NCBI GenBank assembly: GCA_030621945.1
Contig: JAUXGS010000053.1
Span: forward strand, 1 to 6,495
DNA from: Methanosarcinales archaeon
GTDB lineage: Archaea; Halobacteriota; Syntropharchaeia; Alkanophagales; Methanospirareceae
DNA: 6,495 nucleotides
Direction of reading: 5' to 3'
This document shows positions 1 to 6,061 of this stretch, piece after piece (position 1 is the stretch's first letter; each line of letters begins with the position of its first letter). Position numbers and translations under genes: made by a program. Under the pieces are notes generated by a model, which saw only the letters and a program-made list of their open reading frames with translations, was not told the DNA's origin and did no database searches.

Positions 1-326
1 ACACCGATTTGGATGCAATGCAGATACCGAAAGGTGTAAAACTTCCTTTGAAGCGCTCTTTTCTAAAAATAGACCCGGAAAGTGTGATTTTATCCGCACT
101 GAAAAGGGCAGAGGATGAAGATGGCGTTATTCTAAGATTCTACGAGACGAAGGGGAGAGAAACGGATACTGAAATAACTCTGTTCAGAGAGCCAAAGGTG
201 GTCAAAGTGGTGAATATGCTGGAGAAAAAGGACGAAGAAGTGGCAAAAGAGCTGAAGCAGGAAGGTAAGAGAATAACATTGACGGTAAACCCCTTTGAGA
301 TAGTTACGTTGAAGGTGGAGTTCTGA
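1..326 (+). CDS. Alpha-mannosidase (glycoside hydrolase family 38), C-terminal fragment
   Basis: The frame is open from the left edge (first full codon at base 3) to a TGA at 324-326, so only the last ~107 residues are visible and the true start lies outside the window. The segment GSFL-type beta-strand (here KRSFLKIDPESVILSALKRA), followed by a D/E-rich turn and a ILRFYETKGRETD stretch, matches the C-terminal beta-sandwich of GH38 alpha-mannosidases, where an 'SFL.(V/I).PENV.L.ALK.AED' block precedes 'L.LR.YE..GRE'. The final strands end in NPFEIVTLKVEF, also typical of the family's 'PFEI.T.KL' ending. The catalytic zinc and nucleophile residues would be in the missing N-terminal part. The family hydrolyses alpha-mannosides in glycan turnover. 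TTG at 9 and ATG at 18 are in frame but would remove the entire catalytic domain, so they are not credible starts. It has no evident link to the methyl-transfer genes downstream. Confidence 0.8.
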   Translation, partial: TDLDAMQIPKGVKLPLKRSFLKIDPESVILSALKRAEDEDGVILRFYETKGRETDTEITLFREPKVVKVVNMLEKKDEEVAKELKQEGKRITLTVNPFEIVTLKVEF

Positions 327-359
327 TACGTAGAATAGAAGAAGAAGCAGCTTTAATTC

Positions 360-969
360 ATGATTTAGGCTGCTCTGCAGTTGCATAGGTCTCGCTTTAT
401 ACTGGCATAGATGCCAATGTAATAACTATTTCTAAATATATCTCACTGGCATCGAAAGAGGATATAGTCATTTTGTGCTTCCCAGAATGCAATATTACGG
501 GCTATGTGCGTGATTTTAATACCGTTGATCAAAACAGAGTAAAGGAAACGTTGGATATTATTCAAGAACAAGTAATAAAGGATTCCGTGAACGTTATCGT
601 GGGAGCACCCTACGTTGAACGTAAGAAACGATTTAATAGTGCGATTGTTCTGTTAGCGAACGGTGCGCGGTATATTTATCATAAGATCGATCTCGCTTCG
701 TCTGGAGCAGCACATTTTAAAAGTGGTAAAAACCGTTGACTTTCCAGTTAGATGATGTTAATTTTGGCATTTAAATTTGCAGGGATCAGAATGATCCGAT
801 GCTCGCCGCCAAATATAAAACGTTGGGGGCGGATGCTATCTTTATCTTATCGGCACATTTTTATGAGCCAATCGAAGCGATACGGAAACTAAATAAAAAT
901 AGAGCTTTGCCGATTGCAAGAGCGGTTGAAAACAATCCGCTTTTTTCCCCTACAAAGCGAAGCGGATAA
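360..969 (+). pseudogene. Decayed carbon-nitrogen hydrolase (nitrilase superfamily)
   Basis: The segments read as one nitrilase-superfamily protein spread over three frames. ATG at 360 is followed by ATT TAG and then AALQLH, resembling an N-terminus 'MIKAALLQLH' with a Lys codon turned into a stop. From about 389 a second frame gives DANVITISKYISLASKED and FPECNITGY, with the catalytic Glu codon at 485-487. It continues through VNVIVGAPYVE to YHKIDL, with the catalytic Lys codon at 683-685. The frame breaks in a run of five A's at 728-732, where one lost A explains the shift. It resumes as PLTFQLDDVNFGI, then a TAA at 772-774, then ICRDQNDP with the nucleophile Cys codon at 778-780, and ADAIFILSAHFYEP. 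A TAA at 967-969 ends it early: the usual C-terminal third is missing or scrambled after ENNPLF. Multiple independent lesions make a real pseudogene more likely than sequencing error. An intact family member would hydrolyse an amide or nitrile; the substrate cannot be told. The exact ends are estimates. Confidence 0.85.
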
Positions 970-998
970 GCCTGAGGACCCAAAGCCATGAATATGCG

Positions 999-1068
999 TA
1001 TATATATATTACATTCCGTTAGCGATCGATAACGTATTTATACATGTATTGTATAGTGATATTTAATC
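999..1068 (+). promoter_or_regulatory. Promoter and candidate operator region before the PaaX-like gene
   Basis: Two TATA-like elements are visible: an alternating TATATATATATT at 999-1010 and TATTTATAC at 1035-1043. The second is centred about 30 bases before the ATG at 1069. Archaeal transcription usually starts roughly 25-30 bases past the box, so this promoter would give a leaderless or nearly leaderless mRNA; a weak GTGAT at 1056-1060 is the only Shine-Dalgarno-like match. An 18-bp palindrome at 1017-1034 (CGTTA-g-CGATCG-a-TAACG, 16 of 18 positions symmetric) abuts the second box. A perfect 10-bp palindrome ATACATGTAT at 1040-1049 overlaps it. Symmetric sites placed over the box fit binding of a dimeric repressor, plausibly the PaaX-like product itself. 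The symmetry is seen directly; promoter activity and the binding protein are inferred. Confidence 0.6.
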
Positions 1069-1848
1069 ATGTTATCGTCAGAAAAGAAGATCCTATGCCT
1101 TTTGTTGAGAGAGGGGGAAGTACCGGTAGAAAAGCTAATAAAAATACTCAGGAACTTTAAAGAGTCTGAGGCGTCAGTAAGAACCTCTTTATCGAGATTA
1201 AAGAAGGGAGAATTTGTAGAAAGTAGAAAGAGCGGTAAAAAAGCGTCATATTCCCTTACTGACCTCGGAAAGGATACAATAACCTTAAAAGAATACAAGC
1301 TGCTCCTGCGTGAGAGGAACTGGGATGGTCTGTGGCACATCGTAACCTTTGACATACCTGAGAAATTCAGGTACAGCAGGGATATTTTGAGAAAGATGCT
1401 TCTTTCACTTGGTTATGGAACCCTCCATTCCTCTGTTATGATCTCCCCATACGATAGGGGAGAAGAGATAAAGGAGACGGTGAGTGAATACGGAATTGAA
1501 GATTATGTCGAATTTTTTACCGCAAAATACGAGAGTGACAAAGATATAAAGGATTTAGTGCCAAAAATATGGGACCTTAAGTGGTTGGAGAGGCAATACA
1601 AGAAATTTATCTCGACTTACAAGCCTGAATTGGAAGAACTAAAAAAGAAAGTGAAAGAAGGGGATGGTATAGACCCAAGCTATGCATTCTTGAAGGGAAT
1701 TGAACTGAATGAATACTTTTCACGCATTATTTCTGTTGATCCTCATCTCCCATGGGAGCTCCTCCCAGAGGAGTGGATAGAATTTGAGGCAGAGCGAGTA
1801 TGCGATGAATATCTGCAATTTTTGGATGATTTGGAGAAGGAAAAATGA
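1069..1848 (+). CDS. PaaX-family transcriptional regulator
   Basis: This 259-residue DNA-binding protein shows the three-part PaaX layout. Residues 1-68 form a winged helix with a recognition-helix segment ASVRTSLSRLKK (35-46) and a wing ending in YSLTDLG (61-67). Residues 85-155 form the Cas2-like ferredoxin-fold middle domain starting NWDGLWHIVTFDIPE. The C-terminal part carries KWLERQYKKF (171-180) and the family hallmark DPHLPWELLPEEW (224-236). It is somewhat shorter than the ~316 residues of E. coli PaaX, which represses phenylacetate catabolism and responds to phenylacetyl-CoA. No phenylacetate genes are visible here. Its stop overlaps the next gene by 4 bp (ATGA), so it is probably co-transcribed with the methyltransferase genes and regulates them and itself through the palindromes upstream. 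A ligand tied to methylated amine metabolism, or a CoA thioester as in characterised relatives, is speculative. The family assignment is firm; the regulon is inferred. The ATG is chosen because it starts directly before the first helix. Confidence 0.88.
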   Translation: MLSSEKKILCLLLREGEVPVEKLIKILRNFKESEASVRTSLSRLKKGEFVESRKSGKKASYSLTDLGKDTITLKEYKLLLRERNWDGLWHIVTFDIPEKFRYSRDILRKMLLSLGYGTLHSSVMISPYDRGEEIKETVSEYGIEDYVEFFTAKYESDKDIKDLVPKIWDLKWLERQYKKFISTYKPELEELKKKVKEGDGIDPSYAFLKGIELNEYFSRIISVDPHLPWELLPEEWIEFEAERVCDEYLQFLDDLEKEK

Positions 1849-3323
1849 GAGAAGGAGTTCTGGTAAAGCCTTATGAAAGATTGGAAAAAGAAGAGGTGGA
1901 TAGGATACACGAAGCTTCCCTTTCCATTTTAGCGGATCCTGGGATACTAGTGCATAACGGAGAAGCGTCGAAGATATTCGAGGACAACGGAGCGGATGTT
2001 TCAGCACACGACGGTTATTGGCAAGTGAGTATTCCGGAGAGGCTTGTAGAGGAATGTGTAAAGAAAGCACCTTCAGTAATAAAATTAGGTGCAAGGAACA
2101 AAGAGAATGATCTGATTATAGACGGCAAAGAGCCACGGGTGCGATTTGGCACTGGTTCAGAGACAAACGTAATTTTAGATATGGATGTGGAGGATTTTGT
2201 AAGTAAGAAATCAGGAATTGCGAGGCAATTTCCGGTTTTCCAGCGGAGGCGAGGGACTGTTCAAGACCTCTGCCAGTCAGCGCATTTGTGCGAACTTTTG
2301 GAGAACGTGGATTTCTTTCTCCGAAACGTGAATATACAGGACGATGACATCACGGATGATAACAAAGACGTGAACAAGTTCTATGCTTCGTTGAACAATA
2401 CGACGAAGCACGTGATGGCGGGATTGACGAATTTGGAAAAATTGGATGACGTAATAGAGATGGCAGAGCTTGTTTCTGGTGGCAGGAAAGAGCCGATAAT
2501 ATCTTTCATCGCTTGTGTAACTAAGAGTCCTCTGCAATTTGTCCGCGATAGCACGCAGAACTTGATAGAAATGACAAGGCGGAATTATCCGGTGGTGATC
2601 TCAGTCTCGCCCCAGGGAGGTTCCACAGCACCCATTCAAGAGGCTGGAACGGTTGCACAACAGAATGCGGAGATTTTAGCAGGGGTTGTGCTCAGCCAGT
2701 TAGTGCGTGAGGGGGCTCCGGTATTCTATGGCAGTAATCCGCTTCGCGTGCGGATGGATAACTTAGATAATATGTATGGAGCGCCGGAAACAAACCAATA
2801 TTACATAGGCGGCGTTCAAATGGCTCGTTTCTACGGGATACCGTGCTATTCGGCTGCGGGCGTTGGAGATTCAAAATTTCCGGGAATAGAAGCTACGGCG
2901 GAAAAGATGATATCTCATCTATTTAGCTCACTCACCGGTGCTCAATACGTACATTACGCATTTGGATTGCTTGAAGGGACGAATACTCTCTCTTTCGAAC
3001 AGCTTATACTGGATGACCTGCATGTAGGGTTTTGTAAATCAATGTTAAGGGAGCAGAATATAGAAGAGGAGTTGCGAGACAGTTTGGAAGAGATCAGAGA
3101 AGTAATGGGTACATCACACAAGATGTTCACTAGATATGCGAGGAAATATACGCGTTCGGGTGCGTTCATTCCATTCTATTCGTTTGGGGGGGACGGGAAT
3201 GAAACTTTGATACGTGTGAGAGCGAGGAAAGAAGAACTACTTTCTACTCAGGTGGATGAGATTCCAGAGGATATAAAGAAAGAGCTATTCCCGAAATTTG
3301 ACGTTTTGGAAAGGATAAGATGA
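1845..3323 (+). CDS. mttB: MttB-superfamily corrinoid methyltransferase (non-pyrrolysine type)
   Basis: This 492-residue protein belongs to the trimethylamine methyltransferase (MttB, COG5598) superfamily, TIM-barrel enzymes that move a methyl group from a methylated amine to the cobalt of a partner corrinoid protein. Recognisable blocks are RIHEASLSIL (21-30), KAPSVIKLGARNKENDL (74-90), FGTGSETNVILDMD (101-114), VISVSPQGGSTAPI (251-264), the YGIPCYSAAGVGDSK region (330-344), and GAQYVHYAFGLLEGTNTLSFE (365-385). True trimethylamine MttB carries pyrrolysine near residue 334, encoded by TAG. This gene has no in-frame TAG and reads sense codons through that region, so it belongs with MtgB-like members acting on betaines, carnitine or other quaternary amines; the substrate cannot be read from sequence. 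The symbol is a superfamily label only. The start is fixed by the ATGA overlap with the regulator and GGAG at 1833-1836. The corrinoid partner lies 13 bp downstream. Residues ~115-137 appear longer than in the paralogue at 6062. Confidence 0.9.
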   Translation: MREGVLVKPYERLEKEEVDRIHEASLSILADPGILVHNGEASKIFEDNGADVSAHDGYWQVSIPERLVEECVKKAPSVIKLGARNKENDLIIDGKEPRVRFGTGSETNVILDMDVEDFVSKKSGIARQFPVFQRRRGTVQDLCQSAHLCELLENVDFFLRNVNIQDDDITDDNKDVNKFYASLNNTTKHVMAGLTNLEKLDDVIEMAELVSGGRKEPIISFIACVTKSPLQFVRDSTQNLIEMTRRNYPVVISVSPQGGSTAPIQEAGTVAQQNAEILAGVVLSQLVREGAPVFYGSNPLRVRMDNLDNMYGAPETNQYYIGGVQMARFYGIPCYSAAGVGDSKFPGIEATAEKMISHLFSSLTGAQYVHYAFGLLEGTNTLSFEQLILDDLHVGFCKSMLREQNIEEELRDSLEEIREVMGTSHKMFTRYARKYTRSGAFIPFYSFGGDGNETLIRVRARKEELLSTQVDEIPEDIKKELFPKFDVLERIR

Positions 3324-3339
3324 GGAGGCGATAAAAATT
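3324..3339 (+). promoter_or_regulatory. Strong ribosome binding site in front of an ATT start
   Basis: GGAGG at 3324-3328 is a full anti-Shine-Dalgarno match just after the TGA of the MttB-like gene, and it lies 8 bases before ATT at 3337-3339. No ATG, GTG or TTG in the corrinoid-protein frame exists between the upstream in-frame stop (TAA 3316-3318) and GTG 3373. This site therefore decides the start: its ideal spacing to ATT, and the family-typical residues encoded from there, favour ATT over GTG 3373. Confidence 0.6.
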
Positions 3340-4014
3340 TCAGAAGAACTATTTGCAAAGATAAAAGAGAACGTGATAAAAGGAAGGAGAAATAAGGAAG
3401 ACGAGGACCTCGAAGGAGGAAGCGTTGGAGAACCGGGGGTGACGGAATTAGTAGAAGAGGCATTGAAGGGGAAAATTGAGCCTAAAAAGATAATAGAGAG
3501 TATTAACGATGCAATGGTAACGGTGGGCAAGAAATTCGAGACGGGTGAATACTTCGTTCCAGACATGCTGGCGTCGGCAGAAGCGGTATCTGTGGGTATA
3601 GATGTTTTAGAACCACACCTTTTGAAAGGCGGAAAAACGAAGGAGAAGTTTGTTGTTGCCACGGTAGAAGGTGACATACATGACATCGGGAAGAACATAT
3701 TCGCGATGATGCTAAAAGGTGCAGGGTTCGATGTGATAGACCTGGGTACAGATGTCTCTGCGGATGAGATCGTTAAGACAGTAAAGAATGAGGACGCAGA
3801 GATTATAGGTATAGGACTTTCTGCTTTGCTTACCACGACGATGGGGAATATGGGTGTGGTAACAGAGAGATTAAGAGCGGAAACGCTGGAGAAAAACGTT
3901 TTAGTTGGTGGAGTAGCGGTTTCAAAGGAGTATGCGGATGAAATCGGTGCTATTTACTGTGATGATGCTTTTGAAGGCGTTGATAAAGCTAAGGAGTTGA
4001 TAAAAAAGGGCTGA
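3337..4014 (+). CDS. Corrinoid (B12-binding) methyl-carrier protein, MtbC/MttC/MtgC type
   Basis: This small cobalamin protein shuttles methyl groups between the MttB-like enzyme and a second methyltransferase. Numbered from the ATT start (225 residues), residues 1-95 are the helical cap, including TELVEEALKGKIEPKKI and the YFVPDMLASAEAV helix. Residues ~104-225 are the Rossmann-like B12 domain with VEGDIHDIGKNI, in which Asp113, His115 and Gly118 form the DxHxxG motif; His115 would be the lower cobalt ligand. LSALLTTTM and VLVGGVAV follow, as in the family. The length is right for the family (about 210-220). A start at GTG 3373 would give 213 residues but delete the first helix, ISEELFAKIKENV, which resembles the common 'MSEELFAKL...' N-terminus. 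I therefore choose ATT 3337, a rare start with an excellent Shine-Dalgarno. The TGA overlaps the ATG of the next gene by 1 bp (TGATG), implying translational coupling. The function is well supported; the start is less certain. Confidence 0.9.
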   Translation: MSEELFAKIKENVIKGRRNKEDEDLEGGSVGEPGVTELVEEALKGKIEPKKIIESINDAMVTVGKKFETGEYFVPDMLASAEAVSVGIDVLEPHLLKGGKTKEKFVVATVEGDIHDIGKNIFAMMLKGAGFDVIDLGTDVSADEIVKTVKNEDAEIIGIGLSALLTTTMGNMGVVTERLRAETLEKNVLVGGVAVSKEYADEIGAIYCDDAFEGVDKAKELIKKG

Positions 4015-5216
4015 TGGCAGTGGATGTGAAAGACGCGTATGATGATGCGATAAGAAGTGGAAGATATACGCATGGGAATGGGATGATAGGGAAATACGAT
4101 AATGTAAGGGTCTTGTGGGAAGATGGGATAACGAGGTTTGCTGTGAAGCCGTGTATCCAGAGATTATTAAGGGAAAAGGATGAGGTAAGAGTGCTGGACA
4201 TGGGGTGTGGATACGGAGACGGATATGAGTTGTTGAAGGGTATAAGAGAAAATGAAAGCACCAATTACGAGTATTTGATTCCCGATGGGGGTATAGAATA
4301 TAAAGGTTTTGACATCAACGAGAGTTTTATAACGGAAGCAAGGGGAAGATATAAGGAGCATAAAAACATGTCTTTTGAAGTTGCAAGCTTCAGCAACGGT
4401 TTTCCCTTTAAAGACGATGAACCATATGATATTTACTTCACATCTTATGGCGCGATGTCGCACAATGGAAACGAAGAAAGTGTGAGGCTGTTAGCAGATG
4501 TCGCGGAGCACAGCAGTAATAATAATGGTAAGAGCGTTGTTATTTGCGATTGGCTGGGGAGATATTCTTATGAATGGCAGAGTTTATGGCAGGATAGGGA
4601 GGACCGGAATTCAGGAGAAGAAGATTGGGTAGATTACAGGATTTCGTATTTCGGTGACACGGATGTCGAGAGTTTCCCCATGAGGATGATGAGCAAGGAG
4701 GAAGTAGAAGCGGTGGTGAAAAGAGCGAATGAGATTTCATCAAGGAGAATAATAAGGATAGGAGGTTTCATTGACAGGTCTATTTTAGTTGGTAGACACA
4801 TGGAGACTGGCGACTACAACAGATACTGTGTGCCAATACGGAGAATGGTGAACTCGCTGTTTGAGAGGGATGCCGTAACAGATTTAGAGCAACTGTTGAT
4901 AGACTATCACAAGAAAGAGGGTGCTGGCTTCAACAGGTTGAACAGATTCTTTGAGGAGTTTTGTATGCGCTGGAATAGCGTGATAAGCTATACACACGAG
5001 TTGCTTTCTCCAGATAGTAGAGTAGCAAGCCCGTGCTCGGAAGCGGAAGAGAAGATAGAAGAAATCGTGGATAGCGAGGCGTGGGTGGAGACGAGCAACC
5101 CACGAGCTAACCTAATAGAGCCGCAACTTGGTTATTTGCTGAGAGAACTTGAAGTGGACTTGCAAGAGGGTGTTGGTGCTGCTCACGGCTTCATCGTCAT
5201 ACTGAATGTAAGTTGA
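4014..5216 (+). CDS. Class I SAM-dependent methyltransferase with unrecognised C-terminal region
   Basis: This is a 400-residue protein. The N-terminal half is a Rossmann-fold methyltransferase: motif I VLDMGCGYGDG at 60-70, the acidic ribose-binding residue in YKGFDINESF (Asp100), and a motif IV-like PYDIYFTSYGAMSH at 137-150. Residues ~180-385 include a charged YSYEWQSLWQDREDR stretch and a helical FNRLNRFFEEFCMRWN block that I do not recognise. The protein closes with AAHGFIVILNV, which looks like a terminal Rossmann strand, so the middle may be an insertion rather than an added domain. The 1-bp overlap with the corrinoid-protein gene places it in the same operon, yet corrinoid methyl-transfer systems do not normally need a SAM methyltransferase. 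Possible roles (all inference) are methylating the substrate or product, modifying a partner protein, or reductive priming of the cobalamin. No transmembrane segment or signal peptide is visible. The substrate is unknown. Confidence 0.8.
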   Translation: MAVDVKDAYDDAIRSGRYTHGNGMIGKYDNVRVLWEDGITRFAVKPCIQRLLREKDEVRVLDMGCGYGDGYELLKGIRENESTNYEYLIPDGGIEYKGFDINESFITEARGRYKEHKNMSFEVASFSNGFPFKDDEPYDIYFTSYGAMSHNGNEESVRLLADVAEHSSNNNGKSVVICDWLGRYSYEWQSLWQDREDRNSGEEDWVDYRISYFGDTDVESFPMRMMSKEEVEAVVKRANEISSRRIIRIGGFIDRSILVGRHMETGDYNRYCVPIRRMVNSLFERDAVTDLEQLLIDYHKKEGAGFNRLNRFFEEFCMRWNSVISYTHELLSPDSRVASPCSEAEEKIEEIVDSEAWVETSNPRANLIEPQLGYLLRELEVDLQEGVGAAHGFIVILNVS

Positions 5217-5292
5217 GCGACACGTACCTACTTTAAAATTCTATAGATGTTTACTTAAAGCTACTGGATGTTTAGTAATTACTGAGGTGCTT
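5217..5292 (+). promoter_or_regulatory. Spacer with 21-bp-spaced direct repeat and ribosome binding site
   Basis: This is the only sizeable gap inside the cluster. It holds an AT-rich CTTTAAAATTC at 5231-5241 that could act as a TATA box. It also has an exact repeat GATGTTTA at 5246-5253 and 5267-5274, with a similar CTA beginning 4-6 bases before each copy; the 21-bp period puts both copies on the same helix face. GAGGTG at 5285-5290 region serves as Shine-Dalgarno for ATG 5293. A second, internal promoter with an operator is possible but unproven; no oligo-T terminator is obvious after the TGA at 5216. Confidence 0.35.
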
Positions 5293-6057
5293 ATGCTGGT
5301 CATCAGTGAAAGGATTAATCAGTTAATAAAGAAAGTAGGAGAAGCGATAAAAGCACGAGATAAAACTTATGTTCAGGAATTTGCGAAGGAACAGATAGAG
5401 TGCGGAGCGGGTTGCTTAGACATCTACGTAGAAGATGCAGAAGGGATGAAATGGGTAATAGAGACGATAAAAGAGGTTATAGATGTCTGCATCTGTATAG
5501 ACACAACGGAGACTGATATTTTAAAAGCTGCTCTTTCTGTATGCGATTGTGATAAGGATAAGACGATAGTTAACTCGATAGATTTAGGGAAGAGGTTGGA
5601 GCCTTTTTTAGAGCTGATAAGAGCGCATGGGTGTGAATGCGTGGCACTGGCAATAGATGAAAAGGCAGGAATCCCAGATTCCGCGGAGGGTAGATTAGAA
5701 GTATGCAAGAAGATTCTTGATGCGGCTTCAAAAGGAGGAATAGAGAAAGACAGGATATATTTCGACCCTCTGGTTTTGCCGGTATCGGTAAATAGCGAGA
5801 ATGGATTGATAGCGCTGGAGACCTTAGAGTTATTGAAGCAAAAAGGGATGAAAACAACAATTGGGCTGACGAATATATCTCAAGACCTGCCAAATAGAGG
5901 TTTGTTAGAGGCTGCATATCTCGTTTCATGCCTCAGATATTTGGATGCAGTTATGCTGAACCCGCAGGCTAAGCAGGTGATGTCCATGTTGAAGGCAGGG
6001 GAAGCGGTTTTGGGAATGGATAAGCGTTGCCGTCATTACTTACGTGATTACAGGTGA
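5293..6057 (+). CDS. Pterin-binding methyltransferase (AcsE/MtgA/MtrH-like)
   Basis: This 254-residue TIM-barrel protein of the dihydropteroate-synthase-like fold is predicted to move a methyl group between a corrinoid protein and tetrahydrofolate or tetrahydromethanopterin. Against Moorella AcsE (pterin contacts D75, N96, D160, N199), the equivalents from ATG 5293 are Asp70 (CIDTTET), Asn94 (IVNSIDL), Asp158 (FDPLVLPV) and Asn194 (GLTNIS), all present at near-identical spacing. The beginning ISERIN matches the family's 'IGERIN' with Gly replaced by Ser. Unusually, the first barrel loop reads LDIYVEDAEGMKW, where the family has DxNxG followed by a longer loop: the Asn is Tyr and about five residues are missing. 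The family-typical ending YLRDYR is complete. ATG 5293 is preferred over GTG 5287 because GAGGTG lies just before it. The AGGTGA at its own end serves as the ribosome site for the next gene. In context it would complete an MttB-like/corrinoid/pterin relay; it could run in either direction. Confidence 0.85.
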   Translation: MLVISERINQLIKKVGEAIKARDKTYVQEFAKEQIECGAGCLDIYVEDAEGMKWVIETIKEVIDVCICIDTTETDILKAALSVCDCDKDKTIVNSIDLGKRLEPFLELIRAHGCECVALAIDEKAGIPDSAEGRLEVCKKILDAASKGGIEKDRIYFDPLVLPVSVNSENGLIALETLELLKQKGMKTTIGLTNISQDLPNRGLLEAAYLVSCLRYLDAVMLNPQAKQVMSMLKAGEAVLGMDKRCRHYLRDYR

Positions 6058-6061
6058 AATA

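Noticed and set aside
360..969. Pseudogene stops as programmed frameshifting or pyrrolysine/selenocysteine recoding
   Set aside because: Several different lesions (TAG, TAA, an A-run deletion and a scrambled end) occur with no recoding element visible; decay is simpler.
961..1010. Alternating TA run as a tRNA, repeat array or origin element
   Set aside because: It is only about 12 bases and explained as an AT-rich promoter element; no cloverleaf or repeated units are seen.
1323..1530. Cas2-like fold signature (WHIVTFDIPE) suggesting a CRISPR gene
   Set aside because: It is the middle domain of the PaaX family; the winged helix before it and the DPHLPWELLPEEW tail after it settle this, and there are no CRISPR repeats in the window.
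1720..2094. Antisense open frame opposite the regulator/MttB junction
   Set aside because: It is a low-quality translation with no recognisable domain, lying wholly over two clear genes.
3285..3836. Long antisense open frame opposite the corrinoid gene
   Set aside because: Composition (Ser/Pro/Phe-rich) is typical of the reverse strand of a real gene, and it overlaps two well-supported genes.
3373..4014. GTG 3373 as the corrinoid protein start
   Set aside because: It deletes a family-typical first helix and has no good ribosome site, while GGAGG lies 8 bases before ATT 3337; kept as the fallback only.
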